DNA of 64,000 bases from Chitinophaga sp. (GTDB lineage Bacteria; Bacteroidota; Bacteroidia; Chitinophagales; Chitinophagaceae): the NCBI RefSeq assembly GCF_017745275.1, contig NZ_JAGHZS010000002.1, positions 1 to 64,000 of the forward strand, written 5' to 3'. Below the pieces are notes generated by a model. The model was not told where the DNA came from, searched no databases, and worked only from the letters and a program-made list of their open reading frames with translations. Below, one piece after another: positions 16,715 to 24,277 of the stretch (position 1 is the first letter of the stretch; each line of letters starts with the position of its first letter). The position numbers and the translations under genes were made by a program.

Positions 16715-18466
16715 TTATTTCAACATCAGCAACCGGATATCTTTCACCGGCGCACTGCCATAGCTCAGGAATTTCTCATTAAATGCTTTCAGGCTGTAAT
16801 CCTTGCCTTGCTGCTTTTTATAGGCTTCCCGCAAATCAATAATTTCTTTATAACCGGTGAAGTAGCTGGTTAACTGTACACTGGTGACACTCACTCTTTT
16901 CCATTTTCCTTCTGCTTCTGCTGCTTGTTGGAAAGCTTCTTTGGTTAATAAATGGATCGCCGCTTCCTTACTCATTTCTTTTACATGTACGCTGTAATCC
17001 AGGATGGTATTGCATACCGCGCGCAGATTCCATTTGTACCACATCAGCCACATTTCCGGTGCATTATTGCCATAGCCATTTTCCAGCATCATTTGCTCAG
17101 TATACACTGCCCATCCTTCAATCATGGCGCCATTGCTCATGAGTGATTTAATCAGGCTGGGAGATTGATTGGCATATACCAGTTGCGTGTAGTGGCCGGG
17201 AATAGCTTCATGGATATCCAGTATTTGCAGGATATACTGATTGTATTCACGCAGAAAACTTTCTGCTTTATCTTTTGGCCATCCTTCCAGACTGCCTACA
17301 TTGTAATAGGTGTTGCCGCCTTTGTCGTAAGGGCCAGGTGCACTGATAGAGGCACCGGCTACACCCGCCATGTAGGCTGGTTCTTTACGCACTACCAACG
17401 GTTTGGAAGGATCAATGTATAAGAGATCTTTTTCTTTGATAAACGCAATGAGCGTAGGGAGCTGCTTTTCAATAGCTGATTGGAACTCTTCCGGTTTTAC
17501 GTGTTGTACGGAAAGGGTGTCTATCATCCGGCCTACCAGCTCGAGAGAATCCGCAGGTATAGGTGCCTGGCCAAAGTATTTGGGCCAGAGTTGGCGGCTG
17601 ATTTTTACCATCTCTCCATGGATAAATGCTTTACGGGCAACGGCGGAATCATAGATTTGTGCTGCGGTAAAAGAGGATTGTATGTCGAAGCTGAATTTTT
17701 TATCGTACAATGCTTTGCCCAGGCGGAAGCTACGTGGGTTGGCTGGTTTCAGTGCCTTTAACCAGTCAGCATAGTCGCGGATAGCTTTGGCCGCTGCTTT
17801 GGCATTGGCTATCATCGCGGTTTGTTCTGCTGCCGGAATAGTGGTTTTTTTTAGTGAATCTGCAAAGTCTTTTTCAAAAACTGACAGGCCGCCAGTATTC
17901 TGATCAATGGCCAGCGAAGTCAGTTCCGGCACCGGATTGTTGATCTGTTTTTTAGCTGCCTCATAATAAGCCGGTACGTGCTGTAACCTGCTGCCAAAGC
18001 TACGCAGCCTGGTTTCCAATGGCGCATAGTTTTCATTTAAGATAAAGGCAAAGGTACCACTGACGTTAAAGGAAGACGGGTCCCATTCATTGCTTTTTTG
18101 CTCATTGATAGCCCATTGTACCGACTGCAGGTAGTTCTGTATCAGTTGGTAGTCAATTTGGTTAGCATCACTCAATGCTTTGAGATCAAACGATTGGAGG
18201 GAATCCAGTTGTTGTTTCGCAAAAGCCAGCCGCGCTTGTGCGTCGGTGCTATCCGGTACCAGTAATACGCTGTCGTAGGCGTGATACCCTACACTGGTGG
18301 CCCAGTCGGGGCTTACTTTCCACAGGGCATCAATAAATCGTGCTTCGTATTTACTGAAGGCATTGTTCAGCGTGCTGTCGGAACCGTTGCTTTGCTTGCT
18401 GCTGCCGCTGTTGTTACAGGCAGCCATAGCTGCCAGGGCGGCGGCACAAAGGAAGAATTTTCTCAT
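16715..18466 (-). CDS. DUF885 family lipoprotein, putative zinc peptidase
   Basis: The 583-residue protein begins with a lipoprotein signal (MRKFFLCAAALAAMAAC) and contains the DUF885 hallmark LDIHEAIPGHYTQL near residue 415, an HE-x4-H variant of metallopeptidase sites, then GWAVYTEQMMLENGYG supplying a downstream Glu. The family is related to M32/M3-like gluzincins and is common as periplasmic lipoproteins; peptidase activity is inferred. The full length is present. It is divergent from the RNA ligase operon, with 194 bp between start codons. Confidence 0.9.
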   Translation of the reverse strand: MRKFFLCAAALAAMAACNNSGSSKQSNGSDSTLNNAFSKYEARFIDALWKVSPDWATSVGYHAYDSVLLVPDSTDAQARLAFAKQQLDSLQSFDLKALSDANQIDYQLIQNYLQSVQWAINEQKSNEWDPSSFNVSGTFAFILNENYAPLETRLRSFGSRLQHVPAYYEAAKKQINNPVPELTSLAIDQNTGGLSVFEKDFADSLKKTTIPAAEQTAMIANAKAAAKAIRDYADWLKALKPANPRSFRLGKALYDKKFSFDIQSSFTAAQIYDSAVARKAFIHGEMVKISRQLWPKYFGQAPIPADSLELVGRMIDTLSVQHVKPEEFQSAIEKQLPTLIAFIKEKDLLYIDPSKPLVVRKEPAYMAGVAGASISAPGPYDKGGNTYYNVGSLEGWPKDKAESFLREYNQYILQILDIHEAIPGHYTQLVYANQSPSLIKSLMSNGAMIEGWAVYTEQMMLENGYGNNAPEMWLMWYKWNLRAVCNTILDYSVHVKEMSKEAAIHLLTKEAFQQAAEAEGKWKRVSVTSVQLTSYFTGYKEIIDLREAYKKQQGKDYSLKAFNEKFLSYGSAPVKDIRLLMLK

Positions 18467-18526
18467 GGCGTTAGATTGGTGGTTGTTTTCAAAAAGCCTG
18501 CGTAATATACTATTAAATTATTTTCC

Positions 18527-18534
18527 TATTTTTG
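18527..18534 (+). promoter_or_regulatory. -7 promoter box of the RNA ligase / HD-Pnk operon
   Basis: TAttTTTG matches the -7 consensus. It would give a leader of about 120 nt before the RNA ligase ATG at 18661. A TTT-rich segment upstream around 18484-18490 (TTGTTTTC) is a possible -33 region but spacing is long. Confidence 0.45.
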
Positions 18535-18576
18535 CTGCTCATTAATTAAAACGATTAACACTTGCGCCATGTAATC

Positions 18577-18632
18577 TCACAGGCATATTAACCGCTTTCC
18601 TTTCGCCGTTCCTTTCCGGAACCGGCCTGTGA
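18577..18632 (+). promoter_or_regulatory. stem-loop in the leader of the RNA repair operon
   Basis: TCACAGGC (18577-18584) pairs with GCCTGTGA (18625-18632); the loop between them is pyrimidine-rich with a nested TTTCCGGAA dyad. The stem lies wholly in the untranslated leader of the RNA ligase gene, ending 28 nt before its ATG. It matches no riboswitch class I know. Confidence 0.45.
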
Positions 18633-18660
18633 TTTTATTGTTTAATTTAAACCCCCTGAC

Positions 18661-19371
18661 ATGGCAATTTCTCAGAAATATGGCCGTACCTGGCATTATC
18701 CGTTTTCGCCGGGAACTACCAGCGATGACCGTATTCAATACGAATACTGGCAGCAGCTGCAACAGATTCCTGTGTTGATTCATACGGAAAAACTGGACGG
18801 TGAAAATAATTGTCTTTCCCGCTACGGTGTATTTGCGCGTTCCCATGCGGCGCCTACTACATCTGCGTGGTCAGAAAGCATCCGCCGTTACTGGCAAAGC
18901 ATAAAGAATGATTTGGGCGACCTGGAAATTTTCCTCGAAAATTTATACGCCATTCATTCTATTGAATATAAAAACCTGGATCATCATTTTTATGTATTTG
19001 GTATCCGGGAGGGAGAGCGGTGGCTGAGTTGGGAGGAAACCCAATTCTATGCCGCTATGCTGGATCTACCTGTAGTGCCGGAAATTAAGCGGATAACGCC
19101 GCCGGCTACACGTAGTGAGTTCGAACAGGATACCTTGTCGCTTGTTAGCAGCCGTGGAACGTTCGATCCACATGATGTACATACCGGCATGCCCGCTACG
19201 ATTGAGGGAATTGTGTCCCGTAATGCCGCAGGTTATGCGGTCAGCGATTTTGCAAACAATGTGTTTAAGTATGTCCGCAAAGGACATGTAAAAACAGACC
19301 AGCACTGGACCCGTCACTGGCGCCGTGCAAGGTTAAATAATGAAGGAGGTAGTTATGTGGCAGCTCAGTAA
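18661..19371 (+). CDS. ATP-dependent RNA ligase family protein
   Basis: The 236-residue protein has the nucleotidyltransferase motifs of polynucleotide ligases in order: motif I EKLDGENN with nucleophile Lys44, RSHAAPT, motif IIIa-like HFYVFGIREGERW, motif IV TIEGIVSRN and motif V NVFKYVRKGHVK. It lacks a recognisable OB fold, as in the short Rnl-type ligases. It should seal 3'-OH/5'-phosphate RNA (or DNA) ends through an AMP intermediate. The downstream gene encodes an HD-Pnk that creates exactly those ends, and the two reading frames overlap by 17 nt, so they form a heal-and-seal repair operon. The RNA target is unknown. Confidence 0.88.
   Translation: MAISQKYGRTWHYPFSPGTTSDDRIQYEYWQQLQQIPVLIHTEKLDGENNCLSRYGVFARSHAAPTTSAWSESIRRYWQSIKNDLGDLEIFLENLYAIHSIEYKNLDHHFYVFGIREGERWLSWEETQFYAAMLDLPVVPEIKRITPPATRSEFEQDTLSLVSSRGTFDPHDVHTGMPATIEGIVSRNAAGYAVSDFANNVFKYVRKGHVKTDQHWTRHWRRARLNNEGGSYVAAQ
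19343..19349 (+). promoter_or_regulatory. Shine-Dalgarno sequence for HD-Pnk
   Basis: AAGGAGG is placed 5 nt before the ATG at 19355, inside the end of the RNA ligase gene. Strong Shine-Dalgarno sites are unusual in this phylum; this one fixes the start at 19355 rather than the ATG at 19340, which lies upstream of the site. Confidence 0.65.
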
Positions 19372-20458
19372 CAATAAATCGTGGGCCGCGCTGGAGCAGG
19401 ATTTTGAATGGGTACGCGTGATGCAGCAGGTACCACAGGATGCCCGTCACCATGCGGAAGGGAATGTAGCCATTCATACGCAAATGGTGTTGGCGGCGCT
19501 GGAACAGTTGCCGGAATACCAACAATTATCTATGGCAGACCAGGAGTTGCTATGGGCCGCCGCTTTGCTGCATGATGTAGAGAAATACAGCACTACGGTG
19601 ACAGAGCCGGATGGTCGTATAACTTCTGCCGGTCATGCACGCAAAGGAGAGGGGCGGGCCCGGCAAATCCTTTACAGGGAAGTGCCAACGCCTTTTGCGA
19701 TAAGGGAACAAATCGCTAAACTGGTAAGGTATCATGGCTTGCCGTTGTGGGTATTCGACAAACCGGACCCGCAGCGGGCGGCTATTATCGCCAGCCTGGA
19801 AGTAGATACCCGCCTGCTGGCCTTATTGGCCCGCGCAGATGCCCTGGGTAGGATATGCTTCGACCAGGCCGATTTGTTGTACCGGTTGGATTGCTTTGAA
19901 GAACTGTGCCGCGACAATGATTGCTGGGGGCAGCCACGGGCTTTTGCTACACCGGAAGCACGCATGTATTATCTCCGGAAAACGGACTCGCCGCCATACT
20001 ATGTACCGTTTCAACAGCCGCAAACGGAAGTGGTCATGATGAGCGGCCTGCCCGGAGCTGGCAAGGATACCTATGTGCAGCAACATTATCAGCAGTGGCC
20101 GGTCATATCTCTTGATAATATCAGGAGGGAGATGAAAATCAGCCCAACAGATAAAAGCGGTAATGGTATTGTGATTCAGGCGGCCAAAGAACAAGCCAGG
20201 GCTTATCTGCGCCGGCAACAGCCTTTCGTATGGAATGCAACGAATATCACCCGGCAAATGCGGGAGCAACTGATCAGCCTTTTTACTACCTATCAGGCGG
20301 CGGTCACCATTGTATATGTGGAAGTGCCCGCGGCAAAGTTACTGCAACAAAACCGTCAGCGGGAGGAAGTAGTGCCATTGGCGGTGATGGAGCGCCTCAT
20401 GGATAAGCTGGAAGTGCCTACGTTGGCGGAAGCACATGTAGTGGAGCATAAAGCATAA
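19355..20458 (+). CDS. HD-Pnk: HD phosphoesterase fused to 5'-OH polynucleotide kinase
   Basis: The 367-residue protein has an N-terminal HD domain (about 15-200; AALLHDVEKYS with His73-Asp74, plus IHTQMV and RYHGLP histidines). The C-terminal P-loop kinase domain (about 220-365; MSGLPGAGKDT with Lys237, then ISLDNIRREM with the Asp that activates the 5'-OH) contains WNATNITRQMR. This is the architecture of Runella slithyformis HD-Pnk (Munir and Shuman), which removes 2',3'-cyclic or 3' phosphates and phosphorylates 5'-OH ends; homologues are often next to a ligase, as here. The last codons (EHKA and stop) are formed by the AGCATAAAGC word of the following repeat element. Confidence 0.9.
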   Translation: MWQLSNNKSWAALEQDFEWVRVMQQVPQDARHHAEGNVAIHTQMVLAALEQLPEYQQLSMADQELLWAAALLHDVEKYSTTVTEPDGRITSAGHARKGEGRARQILYREVPTPFAIREQIAKLVRYHGLPLWVFDKPDPQRAAIIASLEVDTRLLALLARADALGRICFDQADLLYRLDCFEELCRDNDCWGQPRAFATPEARMYYLRKTDSPPYYVPFQQPQTEVVMMSGLPGAGKDTYVQQHYQQWPVISLDNIRREMKISPTDKSGNGIVIQAAKEQARAYLRRQQPFVWNATNITRQMREQLISLFTTYQAAVTIVYVEVPAAKLLQQNRQREEVVPLAVMERLMDKLEVPTLAEAHVVEHKA

Positions 20459-20557
20459 AGCTAAAAGCAAAAAGCTATTGCAGCGAATGAACGGAGCGAT
20501 TATTTATACGCTTTGATTATTCGCTGCAATAGCTTTTTGCTTTCCGCTTTATGCGCT
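20445..20557. repeat. intergenic inverted repeat, AAAGC type, overlapping two gene ends
   Basis: AGCATAAAGC..AGCAAAAAGCTATTGCAGCGAAT is complementary to ATTCGCTGCAATAGC.. on the right. The left end supplies the last four codons and the TAA of HD-Pnk; the right end finishes at the dcd stop. The core ATTGCAGCG/CGCTGCAAT differs from other copies (ATTGTAGCG) on both arms, a compensated change. Confidence 0.9.
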
Positions 20558-20558
20558 A

Positions 20559-21095
20559 TTAAAATTCATTCTTCCACATCATGCTCTCAACGGGCTTGAT
20601 GGTGCGGCCATTATATTTAGCGTTGCCTTTTTTATTGTAAAAAGTTTCTACATCACCTTCTACTACAAAATAGATCAGCTGCCCGATAGGCATGCCAGCG
20701 TATATACGTACGGGTTGTGCGCAGGAAATTTCCAGGGTCCAGGTGTTGCAGAAGCCTACATCTCCTTTACCAGCGGTAGCATGAATATCGATACCTAAAC
20801 GGCCGGTGCTTGACTTGCCTTCCAGGAAAGGCACATGGGCATGTGTTTCAGTATATTCTTCTGTTACGCCCAGGTACAAGGTACCGGGTTGTAACACATA
20901 TCCTTCTTCCGGTATTTCAAAATGCTCAATTTCATTGTGTTTGCGCGCATCCAGTACACGGTCTTTGTAGGTAGCCAGGTGTTTGCCCAGGTGTACATCA
21001 TAAGAATTGGTACCCAGGTATTTCCGGTCATAGGGAGCAATGACGATAGTGCCTTTTTCAATTTCCTCCAATATCCGTTTGTCTGACAGAATCAT
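20559..21095 (-). CDS. dcd: dCTP deaminase
   Basis: The 178-residue enzyme converts dCTP to dUTP for thymidylate synthesis. It starts MILSDKRILEEIEKG and shows LGTNSYDVHLG, FLEGKSSTGRLGIDIHATAGKGDVGFCNTWTL (catalytic Glu-Gly-Lys-Ser-Ser region and trimer dUTPase fold) and RIYAGMPIGQLIYF. Length is slightly below some family members but ends normally. Its stop codon sits at the edge of the repeat shared with HD-Pnk. Confidence 0.95.
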   Translation of the reverse strand: MILSDKRILEEIEKGTIVIAPYDRKYLGTNSYDVHLGKHLATYKDRVLDARKHNEIEHFEIPEEGYVLQPGTLYLGVTEEYTETHAHVPFLEGKSSTGRLGIDIHATAGKGDVGFCNTWTLEISCAQPVRIYAGMPIGQLIYFVVEGDVETFYNKKGNAKYNGRTIKPVESMMWKNEF

Positions 21096-21207
21096 GCTTA
21101 GGTTCGTTTAGTTTTAATAGCTTTTTGGTTTTCAGCTGTTAGCATTTCGTTAAACACGTGCTGCCAAAAGCTGTTTTTTCTGCTTTTTTGCTTTAATTTG
21201 GCAAGAT

Positions 21208-21828
21208 ATGCCATTAATACGAACGATACAAATTGATCCGGAAACGAAGCTGGGTGTATGGAAGATAACAGAGGAAGAAGACTTTTTCCGGGAGAAGGTA
21301 AATATCAGCCCATCGATTCATCATCCGCACAAGCGCTTACAGCATTTTGCGGGCAGATACCTGCTGGTAACGCTTTTTCCTGCTTTTCCTATTGGGCAAA
21401 TCACTGTCACCAACAGCCGTAAGCCTGTGCTGGTATGTGAGAGCTACCATTTTTCTATTTCCCATTGTGGTGATTATGCCGCAGCTATTGTAAGCACCAA
21501 AGCCGCAGTAGGCATAGATATTGAAGAAGTGAAGCAAAAAATAGAACTGGTATCACATAAGTTCCTGTCGCCTGCCGAACGGTCATTTATAGACCCTGCA
21601 CATGAACTGACCCATAAAACCATTTGCTGGAGCGCCAAGGAAGCGATGTTTAAGTGGTACGGACGGGGAAGCGTTGATTTTAAGGAAAATATGAAACTGC
21701 ATCCCTTTGTGTATCAACAGGCAGGTTTTATTACCGCTGATTTTAACAAAGAGGATAGAAATACCCGGTTATATTTGCAATATATTATGGAAAATGACCT
21801 ATGCCTGGCATGGACTCATCCTGCGTGA
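21208..21828 (+). CDS. 4'-phosphopantetheinyl transferase
   Basis: The 206-residue protein is of the Sfp/AcpT superfamily. It has SISHCGDYAAAIVS, VGIDIEE (magnesium-binding Asp and Glu) and ICWSAKEAMFKWYGRGSVDF (WxxKEA). It transfers phosphopantetheine from CoA to acyl or peptidyl carrier proteins. No carrier-protein or megasynthase gene is in the window, so it may serve fatty acid synthesis. The next gene, aroK, starts 33 nt after its stop. The 112 bp upstream contain degenerate repeat words (AATAGCTTTTTGG). Confidence 0.93.
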   Translation: MPLIRTIQIDPETKLGVWKITEEEDFFREKVNISPSIHHPHKRLQHFAGRYLLVTLFPAFPIGQITVTNSRKPVLVCESYHFSISHCGDYAAAIVSTKAAVGIDIEEVKQKIELVSHKFLSPAERSFIDPAHELTHKTICWSAKEAMFKWYGRGSVDFKENMKLHPFVYQQAGFITADFNKEDRNTRLYLQYIMENDLCLAWTHPA

Positions 21829-21861
21829 GGAAAGAATTTATTAAGCACTGTTGCGTTATTT

Positions 21862-22356
21862 ATGAAGATATACTTACTCGGTTTTATGGGTGCCGGAAAA
21901 TCCTATTGGGGAAAACAACTGGCAGATCACCTGCATCTTCCCTACTATGACCTGGATGAAGTGATTGTAGAAGCAGAAGAAATGGCTATTGCCGACATCT
22001 TTGCCACCAAAGGGGAAGATTATTTCCGTGAGAAGGAAAGTAAACTGCTCCGGGATTTATCAGAACAGGAAAACTTCCTGATCTCCTGTGGCGGTGGCAC
22101 ACCCTGCTTCCAGGAAAATATGGATTTCATGAATGAACATGGTACTACCGTATGGATCAATCCTTCTGTGGAAGCCATGGTAGAAAGATTGCAACGTAAA
22201 AAATCCAAACGTCCGCTGATTGCTGACCTGGATGACGAGGACCTGGTGGGATTTGTGGAAAAGAAAATGGCAGAGCGGCTGCCCTTCTACCAGCAATCCA
22301 GGCATATAATTTCATCAGATAATATTTCATTGGATACCTTTACGCAAAATTTCTAG
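21862..22356 (+). CDS. aroK: shikimate kinase
   Basis: The 164-residue kinase phosphorylates shikimate at the 3-hydroxyl in aromatic amino acid synthesis. It shows the P-loop LLGFMGAGKSYWGKQLA, YYDLDEVIVEAEEM (shikimate-binding Asp), the REKESKLLRDL segment and ISCGGGTPC, with the lid region KKSKRPLI. It lies in a tight run with the PPTase before it and DUF423 after it (1 nt gap), so the four genes 21208-24177 are likely one operon. Confidence 0.95.
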   Translation: MKIYLLGFMGAGKSYWGKQLADHLHLPYYDLDEVIVEAEEMAIADIFATKGEDYFREKESKLLRDLSEQENFLISCGGGTPCFQENMDFMNEHGTTVWINPSVEAMVERLQRKKSKRPLIADLDDEDLVGFVEKKMAERLPFYQQSRHIISSDNISLDTFTQNF

Positions 22357-22357
22357 T

Positions 22358-22750
22358 ATGCATAAGAGTTTTTTAGTTTGGGCGGCGGTTTTAGGCGCAT
22401 TGGCAGTTATCTTAGGTGCATTTGGTGCACATAAGCTGAAAGAACTGGTGCCACCGGAAACCGTATCTACTTTTCAGACAGGCGTTACTTATCAGTTCTA
22501 TCACGTTTTTGCGTTAATAGCTACCGGCATTCTCTTCGCACATATTCCCGGTGCACAACTGGAATGGGCCGGCAGATGCTTTATTATCGGTATCATTTTA
22601 TTTTCCGGTTCCCTTTATGCACTTACCATGCTCAAAATGACAGGTAACGTAGGCCTGAAAGGAATTGGTATCATTACGCCTATTGGTGGTGTATTCTTTA
22701 TAGCAGGCTGGGTAAGTCTGTTGCTCGGTGTTTTAAAAATAAAAGCATAA
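22358..22750 (+). CDS. DUF423 (YgdD-type) inner membrane protein
   Basis: The 130-residue protein has four hydrophobic segments and the family pattern LAVILGAFGAHKLKE, FQTGVTYQFYHVFALIATG, FSGSLYALTM and ITPIGGVFFIAGWVSLLL. DUF423 proteins are small inner-membrane proteins without an established role. It begins 1 nt after the aroK stop and is followed 14 nt later by the alpha/beta hydrolase gene. Confidence 0.92.
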   Translation: MHKSFLVWAAVLGALAVILGAFGAHKLKELVPPETVSTFQTGVTYQFYHVFALIATGILFAHIPGAQLEWAGRCFIIGIILFSGSLYALTMLKMTGNVGLKGIGIITPIGGVFFIAGWVSLLLGVLKIKA

Positions 22751-22764
22751 AGAGGAACGCATAT

Positions 22765-24177
22765 ATGTACAGAGGTTTTTGGGTGTTGTTGCTGGGAATG
22801 CTGACAGGATCAATGGCGATGGCCCAGGATAATGCGGGCATCACCGGTAAATGGTATGGTACCTTCAAACATTACTACGGTGATAAATACCGCATGATAG
22901 TGCAGCTGGAAAAAGATGCCGCTGGTGGATATAAAGGCCTGATGGAATTACCAGACCTGGCAGCCGACGAAAAGTTTGACCTGGAAACAGTTGTATACCG
23001 GAAAGATACCCTGCTGCTCCGCATCGATGAGGTCCATTTTTCCTACACCGGTGTATGGGATCCGGCTACCAGGCAGTTCAAAGGGATCTCCAGCTTCGGC
23101 AGTGATGAAAACGAAGTAAACCTCGGAAGGAAGGAAATTACCAGGGAAGATCTGTACAAACGGCCACAGGAGCCGAAGCCACCGTACCCTTATTATACAG
23201 AAGAGGTTCGGTTTAATAATATCAAAGATTCCGTATCACTGGCAGGTACCTTTACCCGCCCTGCTGCCGCCGGCAGATACCCGGTAGTAGTAATGATCAG
23301 TGGATCAGGACCACAGAACAGGGATGAAGAAATCGCAGGACATAAGCTCTTCCTGGTATTGGCGGATTATTTCGCACGGAATGGAATCGCCTCGCTGCGG
23401 TTCGATGACCGCGGTACCGGAAAATCTACCGGCGACTATTCTAATGCTACTATCTATGATTTTGCGCATGATGTAAGTACCGCCAGCGCTTACCTGAAAA
23501 CGAGAAGGGATGTGGAGCCCCTGAATGTAGGCCTGTTGGGACACAGCGAAGGTGGTGTGGTGGCACAAATAGTAGCGGCAAACAATCCGGGCGTGGCTTT
23601 TGTAATATCCATGGCCGGCGTCGGTATAACGGGCAGGCAACTGATAGATCAGCAGATGGCTATCCAACAAAGTATGGCAGGAAAGTCCGATAGTTTTATT
23701 GTGGCCGACCGTCAACGAATGAAACCATACTGGGACCTGCTGGCAAGCGATAGCAATATAGCTGTCATCCGGCCCAAAGCCATTGCCATCATCCGGGAAT
23801 TGTACCGTACCTCTGATGAAACCGTGAAAAAGGAAATGTCCGAGAACGAGATGGTGAATAACGCCGAATTCAGTCCCGAAGTATTATCAATTCTGAAATA
23901 CAATCCATTAACGTATCTTAAACAGGTGAAATGTCCGTTTATGGCGATTAATGGAACGAAAGATATACAGGTGGATGCCACTACCAATCTGAATGCTATT
24001 GAACGCGCATTAACCGAAAATGGGAATATGCTGGTAACAATCCGTAAGTTTGATGGATTAAACCATTTGTTCCAACGTTGTAAAACTTGTACAGCAAACG
24101 AATACGGAGAGCTGGAGCAAACCATTGATCCCCTGGTACCCGAATTTATTGCACACTGGATTTTACAGTTGCCATAG
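22765..24177 (+). CDS. secreted alpha/beta hydrolase
   Basis: The 470-residue protein has a signal peptide (first 21 residues, ending AMAQ) and an N-terminal beta domain (about 25-135) common in Bacteroidota serine hydrolases. The alpha/beta-hydrolase domain (about 150-470) contains VVVMISGSGPQNRDE (oxyanion region), ASLRFDDRGTGKSTGDY and nucleophile elbow GLLGHSEGGVVAQ. Late motifs include AINGTKDIQVDA (acid) and FDGLNHLFQ (His). It probably hydrolyses an ester or peptide in the periplasm; the substrate is unknown. It is last in the PPTase-aroK-DUF423 run. Confidence 0.9.
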   Translation: MYRGFWVLLLGMLTGSMAMAQDNAGITGKWYGTFKHYYGDKYRMIVQLEKDAAGGYKGLMELPDLAADEKFDLETVVYRKDTLLLRIDEVHFSYTGVWDPATRQFKGISSFGSDENEVNLGRKEITREDLYKRPQEPKPPYPYYTEEVRFNNIKDSVSLAGTFTRPAAAGRYPVVVMISGSGPQNRDEEIAGHKLFLVLADYFARNGIASLRFDDRGTGKSTGDYSNATIYDFAHDVSTASAYLKTRRDVEPLNVGLLGHSEGGVVAQIVAANNPGVAFVISMAGVGITGRQLIDQQMAIQQSMAGKSDSFIVADRQRMKPYWDLLASDSNIAVIRPKAIAIIRELYRTSDETVKKEMSENEMVNNAEFSPEVLSILKYNPLTYLKQVKCPFMAINGTKDIQVDATTNLNAIERALTENGNMLVTIRKFDGLNHLFQRCKTCTANEYGELEQTIDPLVPEFIAHWILQLP

Positions 24178-24277
24178 TTCACCAGGTAGTCCCAAAATTG
24201 AAAGTTATATAGCTGTCATCTGTTAGTAGTAGCCATGCTATCCACTAAAGTTGGCAGCTGGCAGCTAAAAGCTAATT

